The notes under the pieces were generated by a model, which was given only the letters and a program-made list of their open reading frames with translations, was not told the origin of the DNA and searched no databases. From Chloroflexota bacterium (GTDB lineage Bacteria > Chloroflexota > Anaerolineae > Anaerolineales > Villigracilaceae), in the NCBI GenBank assembly GCA_021787595.1, contig JAJYLQ010000004.1, positions 122,752-186,751 on the forward strand: DNA of 64,000 nucleotides. Reading direction: 5' to 3'. The translations under genes were made by a program, and so were the position numbers. Below are positions 42,078 through 51,062 of this stretch, piece by piece (within the stretch, counting starts at the first letter, position 1; each line of letters starts with the position of its first letter).

Positions 42078-43937
42078 ATGAAAAAATTCCTGACTTCTGC
42101 TTTAGTGCGCGGCCTGCTCTGGCAGGCAATTGGCTGGCTGCTGGGAGCTTTGTTTGTCACCGGGATTCGATTCCTCATGGGATTGAATCCGTTTGACCAA
42201 TTCTTCTTCACCGAACCCGCCTGGGTCTTCGGCGCGCTCGTGGGCGCCATCTCTTTTGTGGCGGGGACCGGCGCGATGACCGACTGGTTCAAATGGGCCA
42301 AAGGCGAAGAAACCCCCGAACATCGCGAAGACCCGCCCGGCTGGGAAAAGTACCTGAATGTTTCGCTCGATCATAAAGTAATCGGAATCCAATATACGGT
42401 CACGGCATTGATCCTGATGTGCGTGGGCGGCCTGTTTGCGATGATCTTCCGAACCGAACTGGCGCATTCGGGCCTGCAATTCCTAACGCTTCAGGAATAC
42501 AACACGTTCATGAGCCTGCATGGAATTGTGATGATCGTCGGCATTCTCGTCGGCGTGGCGGGCGTGATGAACTACCTGGTGCCGATGATGATCGGCGCGG
42601 ATGATATGTCGTTTCCGCGGTTGAACGCCTTTTCTTTTTGGGTGGTTCCGCCCGCCGCGGTTCTTTTGCTTTCGACACTGGCGCTGGGCGGGTTCGACAC
42701 CGGCTGGACGGGATATCCGCCGCTTTCGGTGCGCGCTCCCGTCGGTATGCAGATGTTCTTCATGGGCGTCGCCGTTGCGGGCTGGTCATCCATCCTCGGC
42801 GGGTTGAATCTGATCGCCACAGTTTTGCGGATGCGCACCAAAGGCATGACTGCATTTCGTATGCCCATCTTCATTTGGGCCGCGATTGCCACCTCCATCA
42901 TTACTTTGACCGCCACGCAGCTGATCGGTCTGGCGTTCCAATTGGTGATGTTCCAGCGGCTGCTGGGAATGGGCTTCTTCGACCCGGCGAAAGGCGGCAA
43001 CCCGATTCTTTTCCAGCATCTGTTCTGGTTCTATTCTCATCCCGCAGTTTATGTGTTCGTTCTCCCCGGCCTCGGCCTCATTTCGGAACTGATGCCGGTC
43101 TTCGTTCGCAAGCCGCTCTTTGGCTACCGCTTTGTGGCGATGTCTTCGCTGGGCATCGCGCTGGTTGGCTTTCTCGTTTGGGCGCATCACATGTTTACAT
43201 CCGGCATGAACGAGTATTTGCGTGTCCCGTTCATGTACAGCACATTGTTGGTCGCGGTTCCGACGGGAGTCAAATTCTTCTCGTGGATAGCCACGCTGTG
43301 GAAGGGAAAAATCGAAGCGCCCACGCCGATGCTCTTCGTGGTTGGCGGAATCGTGGTCTTTCTGCTGGGCGGTCTTTCGGGGCCGCCGAATGCAACGGTG
43401 GCCACCGATTTGCATCTGCATGACACGTATTGGATCGTGGGACATTTCCATGACACGATGTTCGGCGGTTACATTTTCCCGTTCTTTGCCGCGATCTATT
43501 ACTGGTTCCCCAAGGCGACCGGGAAGCGCATGAACGAGACGTTGGGCAAAATCCATTTCTGGCTCATGACGCCCGCCTTCCTGACGCTCACACTTTTGAT
43601 GATGCGCGTCGGTTTGCTCGGTATGCGCCGCCGCGTTGCGGATTATGATCCCGCGCTGGGCTTCGATAATTATCATTTGATCATGACCATCGCCGGTTAT
43701 TTGATCGCGATCGCAATCGCAATTTTTCTCTATAACCTTTACATAAGCCTGAGACATGGCGAAACGGCGACCGGCAACGTGTGGAATTCCCGCTCGCCCG
43801 AATGGCAGGTGCCTTCGCCGATGCCGGTCCACAACTATGATGTCCCGTTCGAAGTTGTCGGCGAACCTTACGATTACGGTTTGCCGGGATCGGCTTACGT
43901 CCGCTTTGCGGATGGCAGCCAGAGTACAAAACACTAA
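42078..43937 (+). CDS. ctaD: Cytochrome c oxidase subunit I (A2-type)
   Basis: 619 residues with about fourteen helices. The low-spin haem His is in MSLHGIVMIVG. WFYSHPAVYVFVLPGLGLISEL carries the CuB His and the cross-linked Tyr (HPxVY). WAHHMFTSGM holds the other two CuB histidines. TYWIVGHFHDTMFGGY holds both haem-binding histidines. The YSHP motif, in place of the helix VI Glu, marks A2-type heme-copper oxidases. The N-terminal 75 residues add two extra helices before the standard core. It pumps protons while reducing O2. Confidence 0.95.
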   Translation: MKKFLTSALVRGLLWQAIGWLLGALFVTGIRFLMGLNPFDQFFFTEPAWVFGALVGAISFVAGTGAMTDWFKWAKGEETPEHREDPPGWEKYLNVSLDHKVIGIQYTVTALILMCVGGLFAMIFRTELAHSGLQFLTLQEYNTFMSLHGIVMIVGILVGVAGVMNYLVPMMIGADDMSFPRLNAFSFWVVPPAAVLLLSTLALGGFDTGWTGYPPLSVRAPVGMQMFFMGVAVAGWSSILGGLNLIATVLRMRTKGMTAFRMPIFIWAAIATSIITLTATQLIGLAFQLVMFQRLLGMGFFDPAKGGNPILFQHLFWFYSHPAVYVFVLPGLGLISELMPVFVRKPLFGYRFVAMSSLGIALVGFLVWAHHMFTSGMNEYLRVPFMYSTLLVAVPTGVKFFSWIATLWKGKIEAPTPMLFVVGGIVVFLLGGLSGPPNATVATDLHLHDTYWIVGHFHDTMFGGYIFPFFAAIYYWFPKATGKRMNETLGKIHFWLMTPAFLTLTLLMMRVGLLGMRRRVADYDPALGFDNYHLIMTIAGYLIAIAIAIFLYNLYISLRHGETATGNVWNSRSPEWQVPSPMPVHNYDVPFEVVGEPYDYGLPGSAYVRFADGSQSTKH

Positions 43938-43961
43938 AGCTGAATTGAGGGATTCCCATCC

Positions 43962-44729
43962 ATGGAACATACAAACAAATCCGAGATTTTGCGTCAGGGT
44001 GCGATCATCTTCGTTTTCCTGGCAGTTCTGACCGGGCTCGAGTTTTTTGTGGCGGTTGCCATTGGCGCTGTTGCCTTGCTGGCGGTCATTGCCCTGGTCA
44101 AGGTCGCGCTGGTGATGTACTATTACATGCACATCTACAAATTGAATGCCCAGGATGAACAACTGGATCGGCACAGCTTCGAATATAAATTGAATACCCG
44201 CCGGTTGGGCTTATGGCTGTTCCTGCTTTCGGACTCGTTCGTCTTCGGCGGACTGTTCGTCAGCCGCTTCAATTTGCTTGGCCTGACGCGTCCCGATCTC
44301 AACCAGGTGCTTGGCCTGGCGGTCACCAGCGTGCTGCTGCTTTCGTCGTTCTTCATGAACCGCGCGGAATCTTCGATGGCGCACGGCGACCGCAGAGGTT
44401 TTATCATCGGCATCGTGGCGACACTCATCCTGGGGATCGGCTTTTTGGCGGGAGTGCTTGGGGTCGAGTGGCCGAACGCCATAAAGGCGGGCGTCACCCC
44501 GTCCGCGAGCGCGGCGGGCGCGATCTTCTTCATGATGACCGGCATGCATGCCTTCCATGTTTTGACGGGCGTCATCTTTTTGTCCATCGTTCTCCGAAAC
44601 GGCTCGCGTGGAATTTATTCCCCCGAAAAACATTGGGGCGTGGAGGCTGCCGCAATTTACTGGCATTTTGTGGATGTCGTTTGGATCTTCTTCTATCCGG
44701 CGTTGTATTTGATTGGAAAGCTGATCTAA
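43962..44729 (+). CDS. Fused cytochrome c oxidase subunit IV-III
   Basis: 255 residues. Residues 1-55 resemble the small prokaryotic subunit IV (FVFLAVLTGLEFFVAVAIG, then VKVALVMYYYMHIYKL, its hallmark). From about residue 75 subunit III follows: LGLWLFLLSDSFVFGGLF, LNQVLGLAVTSVLLLSSFF, MTGMHAFHVLTGVIFLS, and WGVEAAAIYWHFVDVVWIFFYPALYLIG. The last two motifs contain the conserved His and Glu residues. Subunit III normally stands alone, so the order IV-III in one chain is unusual. It is the third gene of the operon and ends at a terminator-like hairpin. Confidence 0.88.
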   Translation: MEHTNKSEILRQGAIIFVFLAVLTGLEFFVAVAIGAVALLAVIALVKVALVMYYYMHIYKLNAQDEQLDRHSFEYKLNTRRLGLWLFLLSDSFVFGGLFVSRFNLLGLTRPDLNQVLGLAVTSVLLLSSFFMNRAESSMAHGDRRGFIIGIVATLILGIGFLAGVLGVEWPNAIKAGVTPSASAAGAIFFMMTGMHAFHVLTGVIFLSIVLRNGSRGIYSPEKHWGVEAAAIYWHFVDVVWIFFYPALYLIGKLI

Positions 44730-44743
44730 AGAACATACAATAA

Positions 44744-44775
44744 CTGGGCGGCCCACTCGGTCGCCCAGGCTTTTT
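44744..44775 (+). terminator. Hairpin with T-run after subunit IV-III gene
   Basis: CTGGGCG pairs with CGCCCAG across an 11-nt loop and is followed by GC and TTTTT. It may end or attenuate the ctaC-ctaD transcript before the assembly genes. Confidence 0.7.
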
Positions 44776-44798
44776 GCGAGGAGAGAAAGGTTGGATGA

Positions 44799-45380
44799 AT
44801 GGAACGGAAACTCGTTTGGGGAGGAATCGCTCTTCTGGCTTTGCTGTCTCTGGCAGCGGGAATTTTGTATGTAACCAGAAAACCTTCATTTCATGGCTCG
44901 GTGATTGACCCGCCAGCTCCAGCTGCGGAGATCAAGTTAACCGATAGCAACGATCAGCCATTTGAGTTGAGCCGTCAGCGCGGGAAAGTCGTGCTGTTGT
45001 ATTTTGGTTTTACCAACTGCACGGATGAATGTCCGTTGACCATGGCTAAACTCAAGCAGACTTTCGACATTCTCGGCAGAGCCTCGAACAACGTGCAGGT
45101 GCTGATGGTGACCACCGACCCGGCCCGCGACAATCCCGCGCAGATGAAAAAATACGTGACGCAATTCAATCCCACTTTCCTCGGCTTGACTGGAACCCCC
45201 GATGAATTGCAGCAGGTTTATAAGGACTATGGCGTGGCGGTTGAAAGCAATGGCGAGACTCACACTACATTCCTTTACGTGATCGATCAAAAGGGAAATT
45301 TCCGCCTCACGTTCATTGGTCCCCAAATGAATCCGCAGGATGTGGCTGACGATGTCCAAACCTTGTTGAAAGGGAATTGA
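44799..45380 (+). CDS. Sco1/SenC-type copper chaperone
   Basis: 193 residues with one N-terminal membrane helix (WGGIALLALLSLAAGILYV). The thioredoxin-like domain has the copper-binding CxxxC as CTDEC near residue 73, VVLLYFGFTNC before it, MVTTDPARDNP, and the third ligand His in GETHTTFLYVID near 153. It loads the CuA site of subunit II on the outer face. Its stop overlaps the next start (TGATG). An AGGAG-like site lies about 18 bp before the ATG. Confidence 0.92.
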   Translation: MERKLVWGGIALLALLSLAAGILYVTRKPSFHGSVIDPPAPAAEIKLTDSNDQPFELSRQRGKVVLLYFGFTNCTDECPLTMAKLKQTFDILGRASNNVQVLMVTTDPARDNPAQMKKYVTQFNPTFLGLTGTPDELQQVYKDYGVAVESNGETHTTFLYVIDQKGNFRLTFIGPQMNPQDVADDVQTLLKGN

Positions 45381-45877
45381 TGTCCAGGAGCCTGGTCATA
45401 AAACGCTTTCTGCTTTTCCTTGCTGCGGGGCTTGTGTTTGGTTCCTTGCTGGCTGAGATTCCTTTTATGTTTCTGCCGCACATTACCCGGCCGCCGGAAC
45501 GCATCACGCTGGTGATTCCGCCGGGGACGGCCCGGGAAGTCGCGCAAGGACAACAGCCTCCGTCGCTTCCTGCAAACATGGAGTTTGTCGTGGGCGATAC
45601 GCTGGTGGTCAGGAACGAGGATTCCGTGCAGCATCAACTTGGGCCTTTGTTCATTCCACCGGGCACCTCGGCCAGCCTGCCGTTGAATGTTTCGCAGAAG
45701 TATGCTTTTGAGTGTTCCTTTGTTCCGACCAAAGTCTTCGGCATAGATGTAACCGAAGCTCTGGATATGGGCACGCGTTTATCCGCCATTTTATTTGGCG
45801 GGCTTCCAATGGGCATGCTGCTGGCTGTATTTAGTTTTGTTTTGTGGCCCGCGAAGAAGAAGGAGACATCGGTTTGA
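45380..45877 (+). CDS. Membrane-bound cupredoxin-like protein of the oxidase assembly cluster
   Basis: 165 residues. An N-terminal helix (RFLLFLAAGLVFGSLLAEIPFMF) and a C-terminal helix (LFGGLPMGMLLAVFSFVLW) flank a beta domain. That domain has VVGDTLVVRNEDSVQHQLGPLFIPPG and YAFECSFVP, a cupredoxin-like pattern with one His and one Cys. The second His and the Met ligand of a type-1 copper site are not visible, so a full blue-copper centre is doubtful. The tight coupling between Sco and SURF1 suggests a role in copper delivery or assembly. I do not recognise a named family. Confidence 0.7.
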   Translation: MSRSLVIKRFLLFLAAGLVFGSLLAEIPFMFLPHITRPPERITLVIPPGTAREVAQGQQPPSLPANMEFVVGDTLVVRNEDSVQHQLGPLFIPPGTSASLPLNVSQKYAFECSFVPTKVFGIDVTEALDMGTRLSAILFGGLPMGMLLAVFSFVLWPAKKKETSV

Positions 45878-46653
45878 TCTTGAAATTGATGTTCAGCCGG
45901 CGCTGGTGGTGGGCAACGCTTTTGATTTTGATCATTGCGGCGGTTTGCATCCGATTGGGATTTTGGCAATTGAGCCGACTCTCTGAAGAAAGTTCTTTTG
46001 CCAACCGGATTCGCACCATCCAGGCCATGCCGCCGATTGATCTTTCGCAGCCAACGACGGTTGATTTGACCACGATGGAATACCGCGCGGCGACGGTTAC
46101 TGGCACTTATGACTTTCAGAATCAGGTTGCGATACGGAATCAATACAACGATGTCCAACCTGGATATCATCTGCTTACTCCGCTCCGGCTCGCGGACACT
46201 TCGACTTCGCTCGGTGCGGGCGGGAAGGCGGTTCTCGTGGATCGAGGCTGGATTCCATCTGTCGGCAATTCCGCGCCCGCCGACTGGCGCAAATACGATC
46301 AGCCGGGGCAGGTGACCATCGGCGGAATCATCCGCCTCGGGCAAACGGAATCCACTCCCGGGTCCGATGCCGATCCGACGTTGACCCCGAATCAAACGCG
46401 GCTTGATTTTTGGATCTATGTCAACATGGATCGCCTGAGCAAACAGATTCCTTATCCGCTCTTGCCGGTGTATGTTCAGATCGCCCCCAATCCATCCATC
46501 ACCGATCCGCCGATCCCGATCCTTGAAACTTTGGATCTTTCAGGCGGTTCGACAAATTTGAATTATGCCATCCAATGGTTTTCATTTTCGATGCTCTTCA
46601 TCGCTGGATATGCCTACTACTTGTGGAGAAAGGAATTAAGGAAGAAGACATGA
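45874..46653 (+). CDS. SURF1-family cytochrome oxidase assembly protein
   Basis: 259 residues. A TTG start at 45874 is preferred: GAAGGAGA lies 7-8 nt upstream and the codon overlaps the previous stop (TTGA). The ATG at 45889 is the alternative. SURF1 marks are an N-terminal helix, LGFWQLSRLSEE, TGTYDFQNQVAIRNQ, KAVLVDRGWIP, and a C-terminal helix with LNYAIQWFSFSMLFIAGYAYYLWR. Residues about 106-117 (ADTSTSLGAGGK) are encoded by a palindromic repeat. It helps insert haem A into subunit I. The stop overlaps the next ATG by 4 bp. Confidence 0.88.
   Translation: MILKLMFSRRWWWATLLILIIAAVCIRLGFWQLSRLSEESSFANRIRTIQAMPPIDLSQPTTVDLTTMEYRAATVTGTYDFQNQVAIRNQYNDVQPGYHLLTPLRLADTSTSLGAGGKAVLVDRGWIPSVGNSAPADWRKYDQPGQVTIGGIIRLGQTESTPGSDADPTLTPNQTRLDFWIYVNMDRLSKQIPYPLLPVYVQIAPNPSITDPPIPILETLDLSGGSTNLNYAIQWFSFSMLFIAGYAYYLWRKELRKKT
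46192..46219. repeat. Palindromic repeat inserted in frame in surf1
   Basis: CTTCGACTTCGCTC followed by GGTGCGGGCG, the same element as at the modB start. It encodes DTSTSLGAGG just before the conserved VLVDRGW. Confidence 0.75.
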
Positions 46654-47966
46654 AATACTCTTTTTCTTCCTCGTTTACCCGCCTGGTGTGGACAGTTTTG
46701 GGTTTCGTGTTGCTGCTAACCATTGCGGGCCGTGCCATCACGGTGACCGGCGCGGCGCTGACTTGTTCGGGCTGGCCGTTTTGCATTCCGGCGGGTTCTT
46801 TGGGCTGGCTCAAGTTTATCCACATGGCGCTGGCAGGCATCTCGGCCATTTTGATGATCTGGCTTTTTGTCAAGGCGTGGCGCGAGCAGCGCGATGAATC
46901 CATTTTATTGCCGTTGACGACCGTCACGACCATTTTATTTTTCGGACAGGTCTTTGTCGGCGCGATGCAGGTGGCGAAAAATTTTCCAATGCATCTGGTC
47001 GTCCTGCACACATTGACCGCTGTCTTGCTTTGGGTTTCACTGTTGGGGTTAGTGTTCACGTCTGGCATGTTGGCGCGTGACGGCAAAGTTTTCCCGGAGA
47101 GTCCGTTTCGCCGGCGTGCCAATGATTTTTTTATTCTTAGCAAACCGTTGATCGTTGCCTTGCTGTTGCTGACAACATTTGGCGGATTGGTTGCTGGCGG
47201 CAAAGCATGGCCTTCGCCCGCGCTTGCCTTTTGGACGATGCTGGGCGGCGCGCTGGCGGCTGGCGGCTCTTCGGCTTTGAATCAATACATTGACCGCGAG
47301 CTCGATAAAAAAATGCAGCGGACTTCCAAGCGTCCGCTTGCGGCTGGACGCATGTCCGCGCCGGAGGGTCTGTCGTACGGGCTTGCGTTGTGTTTGATCA
47401 GTTATTACATTCTTGCAGATTTGGTTAACCTGACGGCGGCCTTGCTGTCACTGGCTGGTATTTTTTATTATGTGATCTTTTACAGTGTCTTGTTGAAGAA
47501 AGCCACCGTTCAAAATATTGTGATCGGCGGCGGCGCGGGCGCCATCCCGCCGATGGTTGGATGGGCCGCAGCGACCGGACATCTCAGCCTCGCCGCGTGG
47601 ATTCTCTTCCTGATCATCTTTATGTGGACTCCGCCGCATTTCTGGGCTTTGGCGATTGTCCGTAAGAACGATTACGAACGCGCGGGCGTGCCGATGCTGC
47701 CCGTCATCAAAGGCGAAAAGGAAACCCGCTGGCAGATTTTGATTTACACATTTATTCTCGTCGGCGTGTCGCTTCTGCTCCCGATCATCAAAGCCACCGG
47801 GACAGTTTATCTCGTATCCGCGCTTGTGCTGGGGCTTTTGCTGATCTATGCTGCCTGGCGCGTCTGGACCGTCCCCGGCAACAAAGCGGCCTGGACGATG
47901 TATCGCTGGACAAGCATGTATCTGGCGCTTATTTTTCTGGCGTTGATGATTGACGCGGTCGTTTGA
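46650..47966 (+). CDS. Fusion of a half-length CtaA (haem A synthase-like) to CtaB (haem O synthase)
   Basis: 438 residues. Residues 1-140 hold four helices like one half of CtaA/COX15, with two candidate haem His residues (FIHMALAG and VLHTLTAV) and a CSGWPFC pair. Residues about 150-438 are protoheme IX farnesyltransferase: FFILSKPLIVALLLLTTFGG, NQYIDRELDKKMQRTSKRPL with the Asp-rich motif, NIVIGGGAGAIPPMVGWAA, and WTPPHFWALAIVRKNDYERAGVPM. CtaA normally has eight helices, so only half is present here. It either dimerises or works as a CtaB accessory. The start overlaps the SURF1 stop. Confidence 0.87.
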   Translation: MKYSFSSSFTRLVWTVLGFVLLLTIAGRAITVTGAALTCSGWPFCIPAGSLGWLKFIHMALAGISAILMIWLFVKAWREQRDESILLPLTTVTTILFFGQVFVGAMQVAKNFPMHLVVLHTLTAVLLWVSLLGLVFTSGMLARDGKVFPESPFRRRANDFFILSKPLIVALLLLTTFGGLVAGGKAWPSPALAFWTMLGGALAAGGSSALNQYIDRELDKKMQRTSKRPLAAGRMSAPEGLSYGLALCLISYYILADLVNLTAALLSLAGIFYYVIFYSVLLKKATVQNIVIGGGAGAIPPMVGWAAATGHLSLAAWILFLIIFMWTPPHFWALAIVRKNDYERAGVPMLPVIKGEKETRWQILIYTFILVGVSLLLPIIKATGTVYLVSALVLGLLLIYAAWRVWTVPGNKAAWTMYRWTSMYLALIFLALMIDAVV

Positions 47967-48040
47967 CGAATGCGGTTCCCGAAGGGGAGTTGTCCTCTTT
48001 GATATGCTACAATATCCTGAACCTGATTCGGGAGTGTAGC

Positions 48041-49597
48041 ATGCGGAACCAATCATCTCGGTTGGCTGATTTCATTCTGTTCTTTTCGTTGTTATTTGGG
48101 GCCATTGTCCGCTTCATACCGACGATTGTTACCGGTTCCCCGATTAACGACGGCGGCATGTTTTATGTCATGATGGGAGATCTCGCGGCAAATCATTTCC
48201 TTCTGCCAGCCTTCACGACCTACAACCATTTGAATATTCCGTTTGCATATCCTCCACTTTCATTTTATGTTGGCGGGCTGATTTCCGCTGCGGGAATTCC
48301 TGTTCTTGACGTTATTCGCTGGCTTCCGCCTCTAATCTCGACCTTATCCATCCCCGCTTTTTATTGGATGACAAGCCTGATGCTTGGCTCAAGAACGAAG
48401 GCCGCATTGGGGACACTGGCGTATGCATTCATGCCGCGTTTGTTCGATTGGTACATCATGGGCGGCGGCCTCAGCCGTTCGTTTGGCATGTTATTTCTTC
48501 TCCTGGCTTGTGCCTCGGCCTGGCTGTTGTTTACCCAGCGGACCCCGAAGTATATTTTTTTGACCGCGGCATTTGGCGCGGGCGCGATCCTCAGCCATCC
48601 CGAGACAGGGATTCATACGGCGGCAGCTTGCGTACTGATTTGGCTTTTTAAGGGGCGGAATCGGCGCGGCCTTCGCGATGCGGTGTTTGTGGCATTGAGT
48701 GTGATGGTGTTAACGAGTCCGTGGTGGGGAGTGGTTCTATATCAACATGGTTTTGGCCCACTTCGATCCGCGTTCGGCTCCGGCGGATACAATCCATTGT
48801 TCTGGCTCCCGTGGGTTACATTCAATTTTGCGGAAGAGCGCTTTGCCACCGTTCTGACTGTGCTTGGTTTGATCGGCTTCGCCGTTCAATGTGCGCGTCG
48901 CGACTGGTTTTTGCCCGCGTGGCTGCTCATCCCATTTGTGATCGAACCGCGCAGCGCCACGGCGGTCGCTGCGCTTCCTTTGGCTTCCCTTGCCGGTGTC
49001 GGCCTTTCAGACTTGATCATTCCCGGTATCGCGATGATCGGAACAAAGTCCAGATTCGACGCGCAGGATTGGACCGCTTATTTGTCTCAAAGCCGGGCTG
49101 CGAAAATCATTCTTGGATATGTTTTATTCTTTACCTTGATTGGCGCGCTGATTTATGATTTCAGCCTCTCAAACTACATTGTTTCCCGCGATGACAAAAC
49201 CGCGATGGCGTGGATAAAGAACAATACACCCGTTGACAGTAATTTCATTGTTTTAACTGGACAATCCGATCCTTTCGAGGATTCGCTGGCGGAATGGTTT
49301 CCTGTTTATGCCTCCCGCACAAGCCAGAATACTGTGCAGGGCCGGGAATGGCTGCTGGGAAATAAATTCATGCCATTCCTGGATTCTTTGAACACGTTAC
49401 AAACCTGTCTGAATGAAGATCCGGCGTGTGTTGAAAACTGGTCGAGTACAAACCATCTTGGTTACGATTATTTGTATATTGAGAAATCTTCCAAAACTTT
49501 GCAGACACCGGGCTTGCTGATGTTTTTGCTTAAGCAAGATCCGAATTACAAACTTGTGTATGAAAACAATGGAGCCATTATCTTCGCTCGAAGATGA
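48041..49597 (+). CDS. Polytopic membrane protein, GT-C glycosyltransferase-like
   Basis: 518 residues from the ATG at 48041. About eleven to twelve helices run through residues 10-400. The first extracytoplasmic loop has PINDGGMFYVMMGDLAANHF, with the acidic pair placed as in GT-C enzymes that use polyprenyl-phosphate sugars, then FAYPPLSFYVGGL. LGTLAYAFMPRLFDWYIMGGGLSR and AGAILSHPETGIH mark the middle. A soluble C-terminal domain follows. It may glycosylate an envelope component. It converges on the next gene with a 20-bp overlap. Confidence 0.7.
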   Translation: MRNQSSRLADFILFFSLLFGAIVRFIPTIVTGSPINDGGMFYVMMGDLAANHFLLPAFTTYNHLNIPFAYPPLSFYVGGLISAAGIPVLDVIRWLPPLISTLSIPAFYWMTSLMLGSRTKAALGTLAYAFMPRLFDWYIMGGGLSRSFGMLFLLLACASAWLLFTQRTPKYIFLTAAFGAGAILSHPETGIHTAAACVLIWLFKGRNRRGLRDAVFVALSVMVLTSPWWGVVLYQHGFGPLRSAFGSGGYNPLFWLPWVTFNFAEERFATVLTVLGLIGFAVQCARRDWFLPAWLLIPFVIEPRSATAVAALPLASLAGVGLSDLIIPGIAMIGTKSRFDAQDWTAYLSQSRAAKIILGYVLFFTLIGALIYDFSLSNYIVSRDDKTAMAWIKNNTPVDSNFIVLTGQSDPFEDSLAEWFPVYASRTSQNTVQGREWLLGNKFMPFLDSLNTLQTCLNEDPACVENWSSTNHLGYDYLYIEKSSKTLQTPGLLMFLLKQDPNYKLVYENNGAIIFARR

Positions 49598-51062
49598 TGG
49601 CAAGCGGGTCCTGATAGGCAACCTGCCAGTGTGGATTGGCGCCAGCCGCGGATGCCAATCCCGCTTCGCGCGGGACGATGATCCAATTCACGTTATATCG
49701 GGCCAGCTCTGCATCCCAGTTCGACCCACCCGTGTAGATGCTCGAATATGTTCGCAGGAAGGCTTCGCCGTAAAAGTCGCTTTGGCTGTCTACGAACACG
49801 CGCTGACCCGGCCAAAGCCGGTACAACAAATATCCGCCCCAGTTAAAGTCATTGAACATATTTCCTTTGATCGGATGCGATTCAACCCAGTCGGCCGCCT
49901 GAACGGGAAAGACTTGCGGATCGAACTGATAAAGAGATGACTCGGATATTGCCCGATGATAAACAAAAAAGCCTGTTGCAATCGCAACGATCAGGATTGT
50001 CCATAGGTATCCGCGCAATGCGGTTTCTATTTTTGTGAACGCTTCCTCGATTTTCTTCCAATAAGAAACGGCGTTGATGATTTTTCCAGTCCATGCGCTC
50101 AGGATGGGAGCCGCGGCCACGGCGAATAGCGGGATGTTACGCGCCATCAGCAGACTCATGCCAGCAAGTCCAGCCAGCAGGAAGATGTGGCCGATCGAAG
50201 CTTGTTTCCAAAGTAAAAGAAATAAAATCAAAGCCAATGCGAGCAGCCCGGCAAACGGCCAGGTGGACGGTTCAGCGAAGTTGGGCGGCATTGTCTCAGC
50301 TGTATGACTCAAGATATAAGCGCTGTTGTTGCTGAAAACTGCTGCCCAGTTGTGCCAGGTGTCTGGCGTTATGACACTGGCAGCAAGCGAAGTCGCTCCA
50401 ATGATCGAAAGATTTTTTCCAATATTTATTGTTGATGATTTTCTCCAAAGGTCCACAAGCCAGCCTGCCAGGTAGGCTCCCCAGGCCAGAAAACCAAAAA
50501 TAAATCCGCCATGTGTGTTTGCCCAAAACAACATTGTCACGGGAAATACCCATAACGAAATTTTCTTGCCAACGCGGATCCTTTCCAGCCATTGGAGCCA
50601 GATGGCAAAAAAGAGAAATGAGAAAATATGCGGACGCGTCAACCAGTGGATGCTGGACGCGACCACCGCCCACAGGACGATCAGTAAGGCAAGAATGGGC
50701 GATTGGCTCCGTTGATTCGAATCGGCATAAACAATGAAAAACGCGGCTGCAATCACTGCCGCTGATAAAAGAACAACACCGTCCAGGCCGGTCAATTGGT
50801 TGGCAATTGCAAAAAGGATCTGAGCCAGCCATTCATAGGGCGGCCGGGGTTGACCAGCTTTGGTAAACGAGAACAGGTCGCGGGTCGGGATTTGATGCGA
50901 ATTGATGATGTAGGTTCCAATGGTCAGGTCGCGGCCCAGGTCGCCATCTGTGTTCAACATGCGCGTCCCGAGCATCAAGGCGCCTGCAAAGACAATGATG
51001 AAAACGATATCGCGTAGGGGCGGCAGCAGGAAACTGTTTAGTGTTTCAGATTTTTGTTTCAT
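49578..51062 (-). CDS. Polytopic membrane protein, GT-C glycosyltransferase-like
   Basis: 494 residues. Twelve or so helices. The first loop has NTDGDLGRDLTIGTYIINSH and IPTRDLFSFTKAGQP, then PYEWLAQILFAI, a layout shared with Anaerolineae membrane glycosyltransferases of unknown substrate. HWLTRPHIFSFLFFAIWL and NTHGGFIFGFLAWGAY lie mid-protein. The C-terminal 110 residues are soluble. The start overlaps the stop of the next minus-strand gene upstream by 4 bp, so three such genes form one operon. Confidence 0.7.
   Translation of the reverse strand: MKQKSETLNSFLLPPLRDIVFIIVFAGALMLGTRMLNTDGDLGRDLTIGTYIINSHQIPTRDLFSFTKAGQPRPPYEWLAQILFAIANQLTGLDGVVLLSAAVIAAAFFIVYADSNQRSQSPILALLIVLWAVVASSIHWLTRPHIFSFLFFAIWLQWLERIRVGKKISLWVFPVTMLFWANTHGGFIFGFLAWGAYLAGWLVDLWRKSSTINIGKNLSIIGATSLAASVITPDTWHNWAAVFSNNSAYILSHTAETMPPNFAEPSTWPFAGLLALALILFLLLWKQASIGHIFLLAGLAGMSLLMARNIPLFAVAAAPILSAWTGKIINAVSYWKKIEEAFTKIETALRGYLWTILIVAIATGFFVYHRAISESSLYQFDPQVFPVQAADWVESHPIKGNMFNDFNWGGYLLYRLWPGQRVFVDSQSDFYGEAFLRTYSSIYTGGSNWDAELARYNVNWIIVPREAGLASAAGANPHWQVAYQDPLAIIFERR

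Noticed and set aside
42786..44174. 462-codon open frame on the minus strand
   Set aside because: It lies antisense to ctaD and the subunit IV-III gene, both strongly conserved; its composition (Arg, His, Gln-rich) is typical of a shadow frame.
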